Part shown: piece after piece, positions 25,833 through 33,247 of the stretch
Layout of the letters: the number at the start of each line of letters is the position of its first letter
Numbering within the stretch: the first letter of the stretch is position 1
Assembly (NCBI GenBank): GCA_937139415.1
Contig: CAKZPS010000062.1
Location: 1 to 64,000, forward strand
DNA from: an uncultured bacterium
GTDB taxonomy: Bacteria; Atribacterota; Atribacteria; Atribacterales; Caldatribacteriaceae
DNA length: 64,000 nucleotides
Direction of reading: 5' to 3'
The notes under the pieces: model-generated
The model's input: the letters and a program-made list of their open reading frames with translations, nothing else
Told to the model about the DNA's origin: nothing
Database searches by the model: none
Translations under genes and position numbers: made by a program

Positions 25833-26616
25833 CTCTATCGCCTTGCTCTTGCCAAGGGAATAATGGGATGGGCGGGCGGAGGAATTTCGTCCACTCGCTT
25901 TTTTCGGTTGCCTGGGTTGCCGGCCAATAAAAGTCTTTCAAAAATCCCAGCCCTAAAATAGTGCACACTCGAGCCGCTTGGTTAAAGCCCTCCCCATGTC
26001 GGTCTTCTCTTACGATTTGATTCAATTGTTTCAAGGCGGTATTTTCCACTACCCTCAGGGTAACATTTTCCAACATTTCTTCCATGCCGTTTTCGATTTC
26101 TTGATAGTGGTGGAGAAGGTTCATATAGTTACGATCTTCGAAGTATGGATCGCCGATGATCATATCCCAAGTCATGGGTTGAAAACCGGGAATACCGTGC
26201 ATAATGAACACGATGGGGAAGAGACGATGGAGAATACCGTAAAAACCTCGCATCCGAAAACGGCCGTAATGGTAAAAAAGATGACGTTGTTTTTCTTGAT
26301 GAAAGATGAGGGCATCTTCTTTGTAAGCAGTGTCTAAAAATCCCTCTTTTATGTAATTGAGAACCTCAGTCGCGGTTTTCGTGGGAGTGAGGGAGAGGAA
26401 AGAGCCATCTCTTTCCACCTTGAGAAAATCTCCCGGTAAGGCAGAAAAAGTTTGGAAATCTTCTTCACTCTCGGTGTGGAGAATCATTTCGGTGTTTTCT
26501 CCACGGTACACCTTTCGGTATCGTGCCATTCTCTCTTCAGCGAAGAAAGGATGGCGAGGTAAAAAGAGGACGTATCCGTGCTTATTGAAAAGCTTGTAGA
26601 GATGAATTTTGGGCAT
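25810..26616 (-). CDS. Unknown protein of the M14/SPFH-like operon
   Basis: A 268-residue protein that I do not recognise. The start is taken as ATG 26616 (MPKIHLYKLF) with AAGGAAG about 5-9 nt upstream; an in-frame codon at 26649 would add eleven residues. The first half is beta-rich with charged turns (RYRKVYRGENTEM). One moderately hydrophobic stretch near 123-140 (ILHRLFPIVFIMHGIPGF) could touch or cross the membrane. It overlaps the upstream gene by 35 nt and the M14-like gene by 23 nt, unusually long overlaps that imply obligatory co-translation. Confidence 0.55.
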   Translation of the reverse strand: MPKIHLYKLFNKHGYVLFLPRHPFFAEERMARYRKVYRGENTEMILHTESEEDFQTFSALPGDFLKVERDGSFLSLTPTKTATEVLNYIKEGFLDTAYKEDALIFHQEKQRHLFYHYGRFRMRGFYGILHRLFPIVFIMHGIPGFQPMTWDMIIGDPYFEDRNYMNLLHHYQEIENGMEEMLENVTLRVVENTALKQLNQIVREDRHGEGFNQAARVCTILGLGFLKDFYWPATQATEKSEWTKFLRPPIPLFPWQEQGDRDGNARTV

Positions 26617-27460
26617 AGTCACTTCCTTGGAAGAAAGCATAAGGATCAAAAGAGAGGTTTCTTACCGGTACAATGGGACGAGGAATGAAGATTTCAGGGA
26701 GGAGTAAGAGATCCCCCAGGAAGAAACGCGCCAACTTTTTCATCGGAGTATGGGCGATTCGTTTGAGGAGGAAACTCTCTTCCCGTTCTCGCTGTAAGAG
26801 GCTAAGGTAAATTTTTCCAATTTCACCAAAGGCAGGATTGAGCTTCTCTCGTTCTCGACAAAAAGAGATGAGATCCAAGAGAGCATCTCTCTCTGCTTTT
26901 TGGAGTTGGGTGTAAAAGGCAAAGACTTGGTTGATTGCCTCTCTTCGCATGGCATCTTGACCGTCAATGATTCTTTTTTTCACACACTTTTGGAAGCTTT
27001 TAGTTTTCCGTCTCTTCCACCAATTATCGATCCCAGATAGAGCCAAATAGGGTTGACGGAACCAAATGAACCACCAAGTATTCACGCTGAAAAGGCCGAT
27101 AATGTATGCTACAAGACACAGAGAGAACATGAAACGATAATTGCTTCCTACGCTTTCGTAGAGATCAAGCTGGTACATGAAGCTCTCGAGGAGATTATCC
27201 CATGAAGTAAGAAGAGCCTCCTTTTCCCCTTCGGAGAGTGCCGAAGAACACTCTGGGGCATACAGTTCGATGGTCATAAGCCATGATTCTTGACGGTACG
27301 CTTTGGTCCCCAATTCAAGGAGGGTGGGAACGAAAGAAGCAGCCCACGCTCCTTCCTCATACCAACCGGAAAGCTTTATAGGAACGATGTAGGCTGGAAT
27401 TTGTGTTTCTCCTAAACTGTTTCTCCAATTTATCAATATTCTCGATTGCACCTCACTCAT
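26582..27460 (-). CDS. Unknown membrane protein, first gene of the seven-gene operon
   Basis: A 292-residue protein of unknown family. A hydrophobic, aromatic-rich stretch at about 106-133 (FMFSLCLVAYIIGLF, then WWFIWFRQPYLAL) forms one or two membrane segments. The N-terminal part is acidic and looks beta-rich; the C-terminal half is helical and charged (QAMRRE-type repeats of Lys, Arg and Glu), similar in style to the helical parts of the 730-residue protein. The ATG at 27460 has no purine-rich ribosome-binding site and lies only 11 nt after a plausible -10 element, so its mRNA may be nearly leaderless. It is divergent from the HD-GYP pair. Confidence 0.55.
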   Translation of the reverse strand: MSEVQSRILINWRNSLGETQIPAYIVPIKLSGWYEEGAWAASFVPTLLELGTKAYRQESWLMTIELYAPECSSALSEGEKEALLTSWDNLLESFMYQLDLYESVGSNYRFMFSLCLVAYIIGLFSVNTWWFIWFRQPYLALSGIDNWWKRRKTKSFQKCVKKRIIDGQDAMRREAINQVFAFYTQLQKAERDALLDLISFCREREKLNPAFGEIGKIYLSLLQREREESFLLKRIAHTPMKKLARFFLGDLLLLPEIFIPRPIVPVRNLSFDPYAFFQGSDYAQNSSLQAFQ

Positions 27461-27470
27461 CAGTGTATAG

Positions 27471-27476
27471 TATAAT
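27471..27476 (+). promoter_or_regulatory. -10 element for the tandem HD-GYP genes
   Basis: A perfect TATAAT (27471-27476) lies 46 nt before the first HD-GYP gene; a weak TTGCAC (27446-27451) is 19 nt upstream. It overlaps the opposing promoter of the minus-strand operon, so the two directions may compete. Confidence 0.5.
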
Positions 27477-27500
27477 AAACAAAGTGGCGAGGAAAAGCAA
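27472..27500 (-). promoter_or_regulatory. Putative promoter of the seven-gene minus-strand operon
   Basis: On the minus strand TTGCTT (27500-27495), a 17-nt spacer and TATTAT (27477-27472) precede the ATG at 27460 by 11 nt. TATACT (27474-27469) is an alternative -10 only 8 nt before the ATG. Either way the 5' leader would be 0-5 nt. It overlaps the plus-strand -10 of the HD-GYP genes. Confidence 0.5.
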
Positions 27501-27522
27501 CGGAGTTCTACGGAGGTTATGA

Positions 27523-28659
27523 ATGATCAAAGTTAAGGTGCACGATCTGAAGCCGGGTATGGTAGTTGGTTATCCACTCCTACGAGACGATGGCGTCGTC
27601 CTTCTCCGTGAGGGGGTAACACTTACACGTCGCTTAATCGAGAGAATTAAAGAAACGGGTTTTGAATGTATCTATATCCGCGACCGGAGATTTAGAGATG
27701 TAGATTTGGAAGAGGCGATTTCCTACGATGTGCGTCGTCAAGCTCTCCTCACCCTCAATGAATCTTTCTCCAGTATCATGAAAGGGAGACAAACTTCTCT
27801 TGAGCCGATTCGCCGCTTGGTTGATGAAATTATCGACGAAGTTTTGAGTACCAAGAAATCGGTGGTTAGTTTGATTCAGTTACGTCAACATGACGATGCG
27901 GTATTCTCTCATTCGGTCAATGTTTCTGCGCTCTCGGTTTTTTTGGGAAGATTTTTGGGTCTCTCTCGAGAACAACTTCGTGTTTTGGCGTTGGGGAGTT
28001 TGATGCACGACCTCGGTAAAATCAGAATCCCCCTCGAGATTCTCAATAAACCCGGCACACTCACCCCCTCCGAATGGGAAACCATGCGTGGACATCCTCT
28101 GTGGTCAGTAGAGCTCATGACTGGTAAAGTGCCCGAAGACAGTTTGAGCATCGCCATCGCCCTCCAACACCACGAACGTTTAGATGGGAGTGGTTATCCC
28201 TATGGTTTACTCGAACCGGATATCCACTTCCTCGCTCGTATTTGTGCCTGTAGCGATGTGTACGATGCCTTAACCGTGGATCGACCGTACCGAAAGCGTT
28301 TTTCCTATGCTGAGGCCTTAGAGTACTTAATGGGAAATGTGGGGAAGCTCTTCGATCTCCAAGTAGTAACCACCATGGTGCGTCATATTGCTCCCTACCC
28401 GGTGGGTGAAGTGGTGCGATTGACCACCGGAGAAGTAGGAGTGGTGGTTCGTCTCAATGAGGGATTACCCATTCGTCCAGTGGTGCGCGTCATTCAAGAT
28501 CGAGAAGGAAACACCTTGGAAAGACCCAAAGATATTGACCTCATGAGAGAGCTCACCGTGGCCATCACTGGTACAGAAAGCGTTCGATACAAAGACTATC
28601 GGAGATATGCTCCCCAAGAGGTAGGAGGCGTGGGAGGAAATGATGCGCGTTCCAGTTGA
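27523..28659 (+). CDS. HD-GYP domain protein 1 (putative cyclic-di-GMP phosphodiesterase)
   Basis: A 378-residue cytoplasmic protein. Residues 1-100 form a small N-terminal domain of the type often preceding HD-GYP (KVHDLKPGMVVGYPLLRDDG). The HD-GYP domain has H130, HD at 162-163, H191, HHE at 216-218 and the diagnostic DGSGYPYGL from about 221. All metal and GYP residues are present, so c-di-GMP hydrolysis is likely. ACGGAGGTT precedes the ATG. Residues 212-347 are identical at the DNA level to residues 211-346 of the next gene, while the first 211 differ strongly, evidence of gene conversion. Its last 17 codons region overlaps the start of gene 2. Confidence 0.9.
   Translation: MIKVKVHDLKPGMVVGYPLLRDDGVVLLREGVTLTRRLIERIKETGFECIYIRDRRFRDVDLEEAISYDVRRQALLTLNESFSSIMKGRQTSLEPIRRLVDEIIDEVLSTKKSVVSLIQLRQHDDAVFSHSVNVSALSVFLGRFLGLSREQLRVLALGSLMHDLGKIRIPLEILNKPGTLTPSEWETMRGHPLWSVELMTGKVPEDSLSIAIALQHHERLDGSGYPYGLLEPDIHFLARICACSDVYDALTVDRPYRKRFSYAEALEYLMGNVGKLFDLQVVTTMVRHIAPYPVGEVVRLTTGEVGVVVRLNEGLPIRPVVRVIQDREGNTLERPKDIDLMRELTVAITGTESVRYKDYRRYAPQEVGGVGGNDARSS
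28155..28565 (+). repeat. 411-bp identical direct repeat, copy 1
   Basis: I aligned this tract base by base with 29272-29682: all 411 bases match without gaps, and both flanks diverge at once (C28154 versus T29271; C28566 versus T29683). The offset is 1,117 bp. It encodes the C-terminal part of the HD-GYP domain plus tail. Confidence 0.97.
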
Positions 28660-29767
28660 AAAGCTTGAGCCTGGTATGAAAGTTGGATACCCGGTTTTGG
28701 GTGAGGATGGGTCGGTACTCCTCAACCAAGGAGTCATTTTGAATCCCACCTACATCCGTAGACTGAGAGAATTAGGATTTAAGTCAATTTTCGTTGAAAC
28801 AGATCTGTTTCAAGATGTCAAAATTGACGAGCCGATCAAACTCGATACCCGTCAAAGAGTGCAGAAGATTTTTCATGACACGGTGAAGCGCTTACAGAGG
28901 GGTGACATGACCTCGTATCGAGAGGTGAGTCGGGTCCTCGAGAACATTCTTGAGGAAATTTTAGCCCATGAGAAGAGTATCGTTTACTTAGTGCAGATGC
29001 GGAGTTGTAGTGATTCTATTTTCACTCACTCGGTCAATGTGGCAGTATTGAGCTTACTCCTCGGGAAGTATCTGGACTTGAGCCTACTGCAGCTTCGCAA
29101 GTTAGGATTAGGGGCTCTCTTACACGATTTGGGAAAGATTCGTTTTCCCGAAGGATTTTTGAAGGAGAAGGAATCCTTGGATGAGGAAGAGAAACGGATC
29201 ATCCGCATGCATCCCATATGGAGTAAGGAAATCATTCAAAGTCATACCGATTATGATTTTTTGGTTTCCCTCATCGCCCTCCAACACCACGAACGTTTAG
29301 ATGGGAGTGGTTATCCCTATGGTTTACTCGAACCGGATATCCACTTCCTCGCTCGTATTTGTGCCTGTAGCGATGTGTACGATGCCTTAACCGTGGATCG
29401 ACCGTACCGAAAGCGTTTTTCCTATGCTGAGGCCTTAGAGTACTTAATGGGAAATGTGGGGAAGCTCTTCGATCTCCAAGTAGTAACCACCATGGTGCGT
29501 CATATTGCTCCCTACCCGGTGGGTGAAGTGGTGCGATTGACCACCGGAGAAGTAGGAGTGGTGGTTCGTCTCAATGAGGGATTACCCATTCGTCCAGTGG
29601 TGCGCGTCATTCAAGATCGAGAAGGAAACACCTTGGAAAGACCCAAAGATATTGACCTCATGAGAGAGCTCACCGTGGCCATTTTGTGTCTCGCTGAAGA
29701 GAACGTAGAGGACTTCTACTCCCCGCATGGAGTGCCCACCCTTGGAGAAAGTGAGTTCATTGATTAG
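28643..29767 (+). CDS. HD-GYP domain protein 2 (putative cyclic-di-GMP phosphodiesterase)
   Basis: A 374-residue paralogue of the preceding protein with the same layout: N-terminal domain (VEKLEPGMKVGYPVLGEDG), then HD-GYP with HDLGK, HHE and DGSGYP motifs. ATG 28643 is preferred because GGGAGGAA lies 4-5 nt upstream; ATG 28640 is adjacent. It overlaps gene 1 by 17 nt, so both are translated together. Residues 211-346 are encoded by DNA identical to gene 1, whereas the N-terminal 210 residues are only moderately similar, and the extreme C-terminus differs. Its final 11 bases overlap the convergent radical SAM gene. Confidence 0.9.
   Translation: MRVPVEKLEPGMKVGYPVLGEDGSVLLNQGVILNPTYIRRLRELGFKSIFVETDLFQDVKIDEPIKLDTRQRVQKIFHDTVKRLQRGDMTSYREVSRVLENILEEILAHEKSIVYLVQMRSCSDSIFTHSVNVAVLSLLLGKYLDLSLLQLRKLGLGALLHDLGKIRFPEGFLKEKESLDEEEKRIIRMHPIWSKEIIQSHTDYDFLVSLIALQHHERLDGSGYPYGLLEPDIHFLARICACSDVYDALTVDRPYRKRFSYAEALEYLMGNVGKLFDLQVVTTMVRHIAPYPVGEVVRLTTGEVGVVVRLNEGLPIRPVVRVIQDREGNTLERPKDIDLMRELTVAILCLAEENVEDFYSPHGVPTLGESEFID
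29272..29682 (+). repeat. 411-bp identical direct repeat, copy 2
   Basis: Second copy of the tract at 28155-28565, 100% identical over 411 bp. Recombination between the copies would delete 1,117 bp and leave a single in-frame chimeric HD-GYP gene. Confidence 0.97.
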
Positions 29768-30623
29768 TGAGCAGGGAGCTTCCATCACATTGTAGATCGT
29801 TCCATGAAGAGAGGCCTTCGCGACAGGAAGAGAAGGGGATGCCCAGTTGATGGGCAAGGTTTCTCAAGGTGGAGAGCATTTCCTTCCTCTTCTCTTTTGG
29901 TAAATAGAGACTATTGCCGATTTTCTCGGAGTAATATTCTCGCGTTTCGGCAAGATGAGGAAAAGCGCAGGCAATTCTTGACCATGAATCGGGGCGGGGT
30001 TTAAAGGTGGAAACGACCACCTGTTTGAGATAGGGTTTAAGGAGGTGTAGAATTTCTTTCCACTCTTCGAGATCGTCGTTCAACCCGAGAATGATGGGAT
30101 CGAGACGAAGGATGGTGGGGATTCCCTCTCGAGCTAAATGCTTTATTGCTTGTATTCTCTCCGTAACACGAGGGGCGCGAGGTTCTAATATATTGCTTTT
30201 TTGATCATCGATGGTAGTAATGGTGATACTCACCGCGGCGTTCATCTTTTTGAGAAGGTCGATGTCCCGAAGGACGAGAGGTGATTTGGTAAGAATGAGT
30301 ACTGGGAGGTTCCTTTCGCCACACATTTTGAGAATACTCCGAGTGTACCCTCTTTTTTCTTCTCCTCGAGGGTAAGGATCGGAAGAGTTGGAAAGAGAAA
30401 GGTAGAGGGATTGATCGAGCCGAGCTATTTCCCGCTCGACCTTTTTGAGCAAGTCTCGTTTTTCCCGTACCGTGAAAGCATGGGGAATGAAAGAGGTAAT
30501 ATAGCAATAGAGGCAACCATGTTCACATCCGGTATAGGGATTGAGCGTGTATTTGGGAGGACACGTACAAAGCGGTCCTTTCCACGGATCGAAAAGGCAT
30601 ATGAAAGACATACCATAAACCAT
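29757..30623 (-). CDS. SplB-like radical SAM protein
   Basis: A 288-residue radical SAM enzyme of the spore-photoproduct-lyase-like/Rv2578c group (COG1533). The cluster motif is in TGCEHGCLYCY (CxxxCxxC), preceded by the group-typical NPYTGC. Further conserved stretches are LSNSSDPYP and LTKSPLVLRDIDLL. The members' reactions are mostly unknown; DNA repair is only one possibility. Start is uncertain: ATG 30623 has GAAGAAG upstream, but a good promoter (30622-30651) has its -10 over this ATG, which would instead favour ATG 30611 with a 3-4 nt leader; TTG 30644 is a longer option. It converges with the HD-GYP gene, overlapping it by 11 nt. Confidence 0.85.
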   Translation of the reverse strand: MVYGMSFICLFDPWKGPLCTCPPKYTLNPYTGCEHGCLYCYITSFIPHAFTVREKRDLLKKVEREIARLDQSLYLSLSNSSDPYPRGEEKRGYTRSILKMCGERNLPVLILTKSPLVLRDIDLLKKMNAAVSITITTIDDQKSNILEPRAPRVTERIQAIKHLAREGIPTILRLDPIILGLNDDLEEWKEILHLLKPYLKQVVVSTFKPRPDSWSRIACAFPHLAETREYYSEKIGNSLYLPKEKRKEMLSTLRNLAHQLGIPFSSCREGLSSWNDLQCDGSSLLTNQ

Positions 30624-30651
30624 TATATCTTCTTCAGGGAACAACTTTCAA
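30622..30651 (-). promoter_or_regulatory. Promoter overlapping the annotated start of the SplB-like gene
   Basis: Minus-strand TTGAAA (30651-30646), an 18-nt spacer and a perfect TATAAT (30627-30622). The last two bases of the -10 are the first two of ATG 30623. Transcription would start near 30615, just before the in-frame ATG at 30611. Confidence 0.55.
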
Positions 30652-30666
30652 GGGGAGGCGAAGCTC

Positions 30667-31179
30667 ATGATATTTCAAGAATGTGATTGGCAAGAAGTAG
30701 CGGCGGAAGGGATGGTCACCTTGAGAACCATGGGTGGTCTTTTTTTGGTCACCCAAGGGAAAGGTGGTTATCCAAATGTCATGACCATTGGTTGGTTGAC
30801 GACCGGCATCGTATGGGGGAGGCCGGTAGCTGTAGTTTTGGTCCGACCGTCGCGTTATTCTCACACCCTCTTAGAAGAAACCCCCTATTTCTCTGTGAAT
30901 GTTCCGGTGGAAACTATGCAAAGAGAACTCGACCTGTGTGGAAGGTGTTCCGGTCGTGATACCGATAAGTTTACTCAGTGCGGTTTTACCTCGTTGTCGA
31001 TCGAGGGTATGCCTATTCCCGTCATTCAAGAATGTCGAGCTTTTTTGGTATGTGAAGTGATTCAGAAAACGAGAGTAGAACCCACTGCTTTCTCTTCCCC
31101 GGTCCTTGCCGAATTCTATCCCCAAGACGACTTTCATTCTGTGTATTTTGGGGTTATAAAACGAGCTGGGAGGAAATAA
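30667..31179 (+). CDS. Flavin reductase family protein (FMN-binding split barrel)
   Basis: A 170-residue cytoplasmic flavoprotein of the flavin reductase-like family, which uses FMN and often NAD(P)H. It shows the typical pattern PNVMTIGWLTTGIVWGRPVAVVLVRPSRYSH and YFSVNVP, then LCGRCSGRDTDKF. In anaerobes such proteins act as electron-transfer or oxygen-detoxifying flavoproteins; the partner is unknown here. GGGGAGG precedes the ATG. It is divergent from the SplB-like gene and converges with the slipin gene with a 1-nt gap and no obvious terminator. Confidence 0.9.
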   Translation: MIFQECDWQEVAAEGMVTLRTMGGLFLVTQGKGGYPNVMTIGWLTTGIVWGRPVAVVLVRPSRYSHTLLEETPYFSVNVPVETMQRELDLCGRCSGRDTDKFTQCGFTSLSIEGMPIPVIQECRAFLVCEVIQKTRVEPTAFSSPVLAEFYPQDDFHSVYFGVIKRAGRK

Positions 31180-31180
31180 C

Positions 31181-31933
31181 CTAACCCTCCTTTTTCTCGG
31201 GGAAGGCAAAAGCCTTGATAAATTCGAGTGGCAAAGGAAACACTATGGTAGTAGCATTTTCGGCGGAAATATCACTCAAGGTTTGGAGATAGCGGAGTTG
31301 GAGAGCGATGGGGTTTTCAGCAATGATTTTCGCTGCTTGAGAGAGTTTCTCAGCGGCTTGGAATTCCCCTTCGGCATTGATGATTTTTGCTCTCCTTTCT
31401 CGCTCTGTTTCCGCTTGGCGGGCCATGGCCCGTTTCAATTCTTCTGGGAGAGTGACTTCCTTAATCTCCACGGCCGATACCTTAATGCCCCAGGGATCGG
31501 TTTTCTCATCAATAATTTTCTGGAGAGATTCGTTGATCTTATCTCGATGGATTAAGAGTTCGTCGAGCTCGGATTGGCCGACCACACTACGCAAAGTAGT
31601 TTGAGAAATGAGCGAGGTCGCTAAAATATAATTTTCTACCTTGGTAACCGCCTCTTCGGAATTCATCACCCGGAAGTAAACCACTGCGTCGACGGTAACC
31701 GGAACGTTATCCCGGGTAATGAGTTCTTGTTTGGGAACGTCCATGGTCATCACCCGTAAGTCTACCTTTACCAATTGATCAATGAAGGGAATCACGAAGA
31801 ACAAGCCCGGTCCCTTTGCGCCAACCAGTCTTCCTAAGCGGAAAATAACCCCTCTTTCATATTCCCGAACCACCCGAATGGCGGCGAATAAGAAAATCAA
31901 CACCACGATGATCAAGATGAAAAGAGCGCCCAT
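31181..31933 (-). CDS. Slipin (stomatin/SPFH family membrane protein)
   Basis: A 250-residue SPFH protein. One N-terminal membrane segment (about 3-20) is followed by the band-7 domain: [21 protein letters not shown], then [16 protein letters not shown], and a long helix [25 protein letters not shown] ending in an Ala/Glu-rich coiled coil (about 165-215). Slipins form oligomeric membrane scaffolds and are classically encoded beside an NfeD-type serine protease that cleaves their C-terminus. That partner lies 3 nt upstream here, so the pair is a complete slipin-NfeD unit. The C-terminal hydrophobic stretch [12 protein letters not shown] matches the protease recognition region known from Pyrococcus. 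Confidence 0.93.
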   Translation of the reverse strand: MGALFILIIVVLIFLFAAIRVVREYERGVIFRLGRLVGAKGPGLFFVIPFIDQLVKVDLRVMTMDVPKQELITRDNVPVTVDAVVYFRVMNSEEAVTKVENYILATSLISQTTLRSVVGQSELDELLIHRDKINESLQKIIDEKTDPWGIKVSAVEIKEVTLPEELKRAMARQAETERERRAKIINAEGEFQAAEKLSQAAKIIAENPIALQLRYLQTLSDISAENATTIVFPLPLEFIKAFAFPEKKEG

Positions 31934-31936
31934 TTT

Positions 31937-33169
31937 CTATTCCTCCTTTCTGACGATGAGAATTTGTCCTTCTTTGCGAAGGACTTTTATCCGCTCGTTT
32001 TTGCGGATGGGGTTTTCCCCTCGAACCCACCACAATTCTCCATCAATCACCGCAAACCCCTCTGGGGAGAGGTCTTCTTTCGCAACACCACATTTTCCGA
32101 CCATGGAATCCATGCCTATCTTGACTTTTTGTCGCACGGTTCTCACCACCGCAAAGAGGATCACAATGAGAAAGAACGCTAAAGAGGAGACGATTGCCAA
32201 AATGAGAGAGAAGGAGAGGGTTATTCCCTTTCCGGGAGTGAAAAGAGTGAGTGATCCCAAGAAAAAGGCTATCACTCCTCCGACGCTGAGGATACCTATC
32301 CCTGGAGTAACGAAGAAGTCCAGGACGAAGAAAAGAATACCCAGGAATATGAGTACCATTCCGACCAGATTAACGGGGAGGAGGGAAAAGGCATAAAAGG
32401 AGAGAAGGAGAAGGATACTTCCAAAAACTCCGGGAACAATGGCTCCGGGATTCGCCAATTCGAAAACGATACCCAAGGCTCCCAGGGTGAGAAAGAGGTA
32501 GGCGAAATTAGGGTTGAGGAGATATTGCATGATTTTTTCTTTGGTGTTCATATCTATTTTCACGATTTGCGAATTTTCAAGGTGCACAAATTGTAAGACA
32601 TCTTCTACGCTTTGGGCAATACCTTCCACAATGCCATGATGCAGAGCTTCTTTTTCGGTGAGAGAGATGCTTTCGCGTACCATCTTTTCGGCTATTTCTG
32701 GATTCCGTTTCCGAGTTTCCGCTAAGGATCTCATGAAAGAGGCAGCGTCATTCACTATTTTTTCACTTACTGTTTGTCCTTCTGCGGTCACCGGATGTGC
32801 CGCACCTACGGTGGTATTAGGACTCATAAAGGCGTGGTGAGCAGAAATGAGGAGAAAACTCCCTGCAGAGGCGGCGCGTGCACCTTGCGGGAAAACGTAA
32901 ACCACTATAGGGATGGGAGAGCTCAGAATAGTTTTTACCATGTTGCGCATAGATTCTTCTAACCCTCCCGGTGTGTCTAAGAGGAGGACAATGGCTTGAA
33001 CGTTTTCTTCTTGGCCCTGTTTGAGGATTCTCGTCAAGAACTCTTCGGTAGCTGGGGTAATGGCTCCATTTATTTGACTCACTATGATTTCTGCCGAAGC
33101 TGCCAAAGAGTGATAACCAAGAATCCACAAGAAGAATATAAAGAGTATAAGAAGCTTCCCTTTTCGCAT
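31937..33169 (-). CDS. NfeD-type membrane serine protease (stomatin operon partner)
   Basis: A 410-residue membrane protease. A signal segment (about 8-25) is followed by a ClpP-class domain (about 27-225) with the nucleophile Ser in GARAASAGSF and probable catalytic Lys in SEKIVND. Four to five membrane segments follow (about 235-340), then a C-terminal OB-fold NfeD domain (MVGKCGVAKEDLSPEGFAVIDGELW). This is the full-length NfeD1b type that pairs with slipin. ATG 33169 follows AAAAGGGG; a longer in-frame start at 33196 is less likely. An extended -10 (TGCTACAAT) lies just upstream on the minus strand. Confidence 0.92.
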   Translation of the reverse strand: MRKGKLLILFIFFLWILGYHSLAASAEIIVSQINGAITPATEEFLTRILKQGQEENVQAIVLLLDTPGGLEESMRNMVKTILSSPIPIVVYVFPQGARAASAGSFLLISAHHAFMSPNTTVGAAHPVTAEGQTVSEKIVNDAASFMRSLAETRKRNPEIAEKMVRESISLTEKEALHHGIVEGIAQSVEDVLQFVHLENSQIVKIDMNTKEKIMQYLLNPNFAYLFLTLGALGIVFELANPGAIVPGVFGSILLLLSFYAFSLLPVNLVGMVLIFLGILFFVLDFFVTPGIGILSVGGVIAFFLGSLTLFTPGKGITLSFSLILAIVSSLAFFLIVILFAVVRTVRQKVKIGMDSMVGKCGVAKEDLSPEGFAVIDGELWWVRGENPIRKNERIKVLRKEGQILIVRKEE

Positions 33170-33210
33170 TCTTAACCCCTTTTCATTGTAGCACAAGAGA
33201 GGAATTAGTG

Positions 33211-33216
33211 TATAAT
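33211..33216 (+). promoter_or_regulatory. -10 element for the B12-type radical SAM / carAB gene group
   Basis: A perfect TATAAT (33211-33216) lies 31 nt before the TTG start; a weak TTGTAG (33186-33191) with 19-nt spacing is the only -35 candidate. The minus-strand nfeD -10 (33190-33185) lies within the same short divergent region. Confidence 0.45.
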
Positions 33217-33247
33217 ACTTTCCAGGCTATGAGAAAGAGGGTTGATC

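Noticed and set aside
28155-29682. Insertion sequence or phage repeat
   Set aside because: The identical tract is coding sequence of two paralogues, has no terminal inverted repeats and no transposase.
31782-32396. 204-codon plus-strand ORF opposite slipin and nfeD
   Set aside because: Lys/Arg/Thr-rich shadow of membrane segments spanning two real minus-strand genes.
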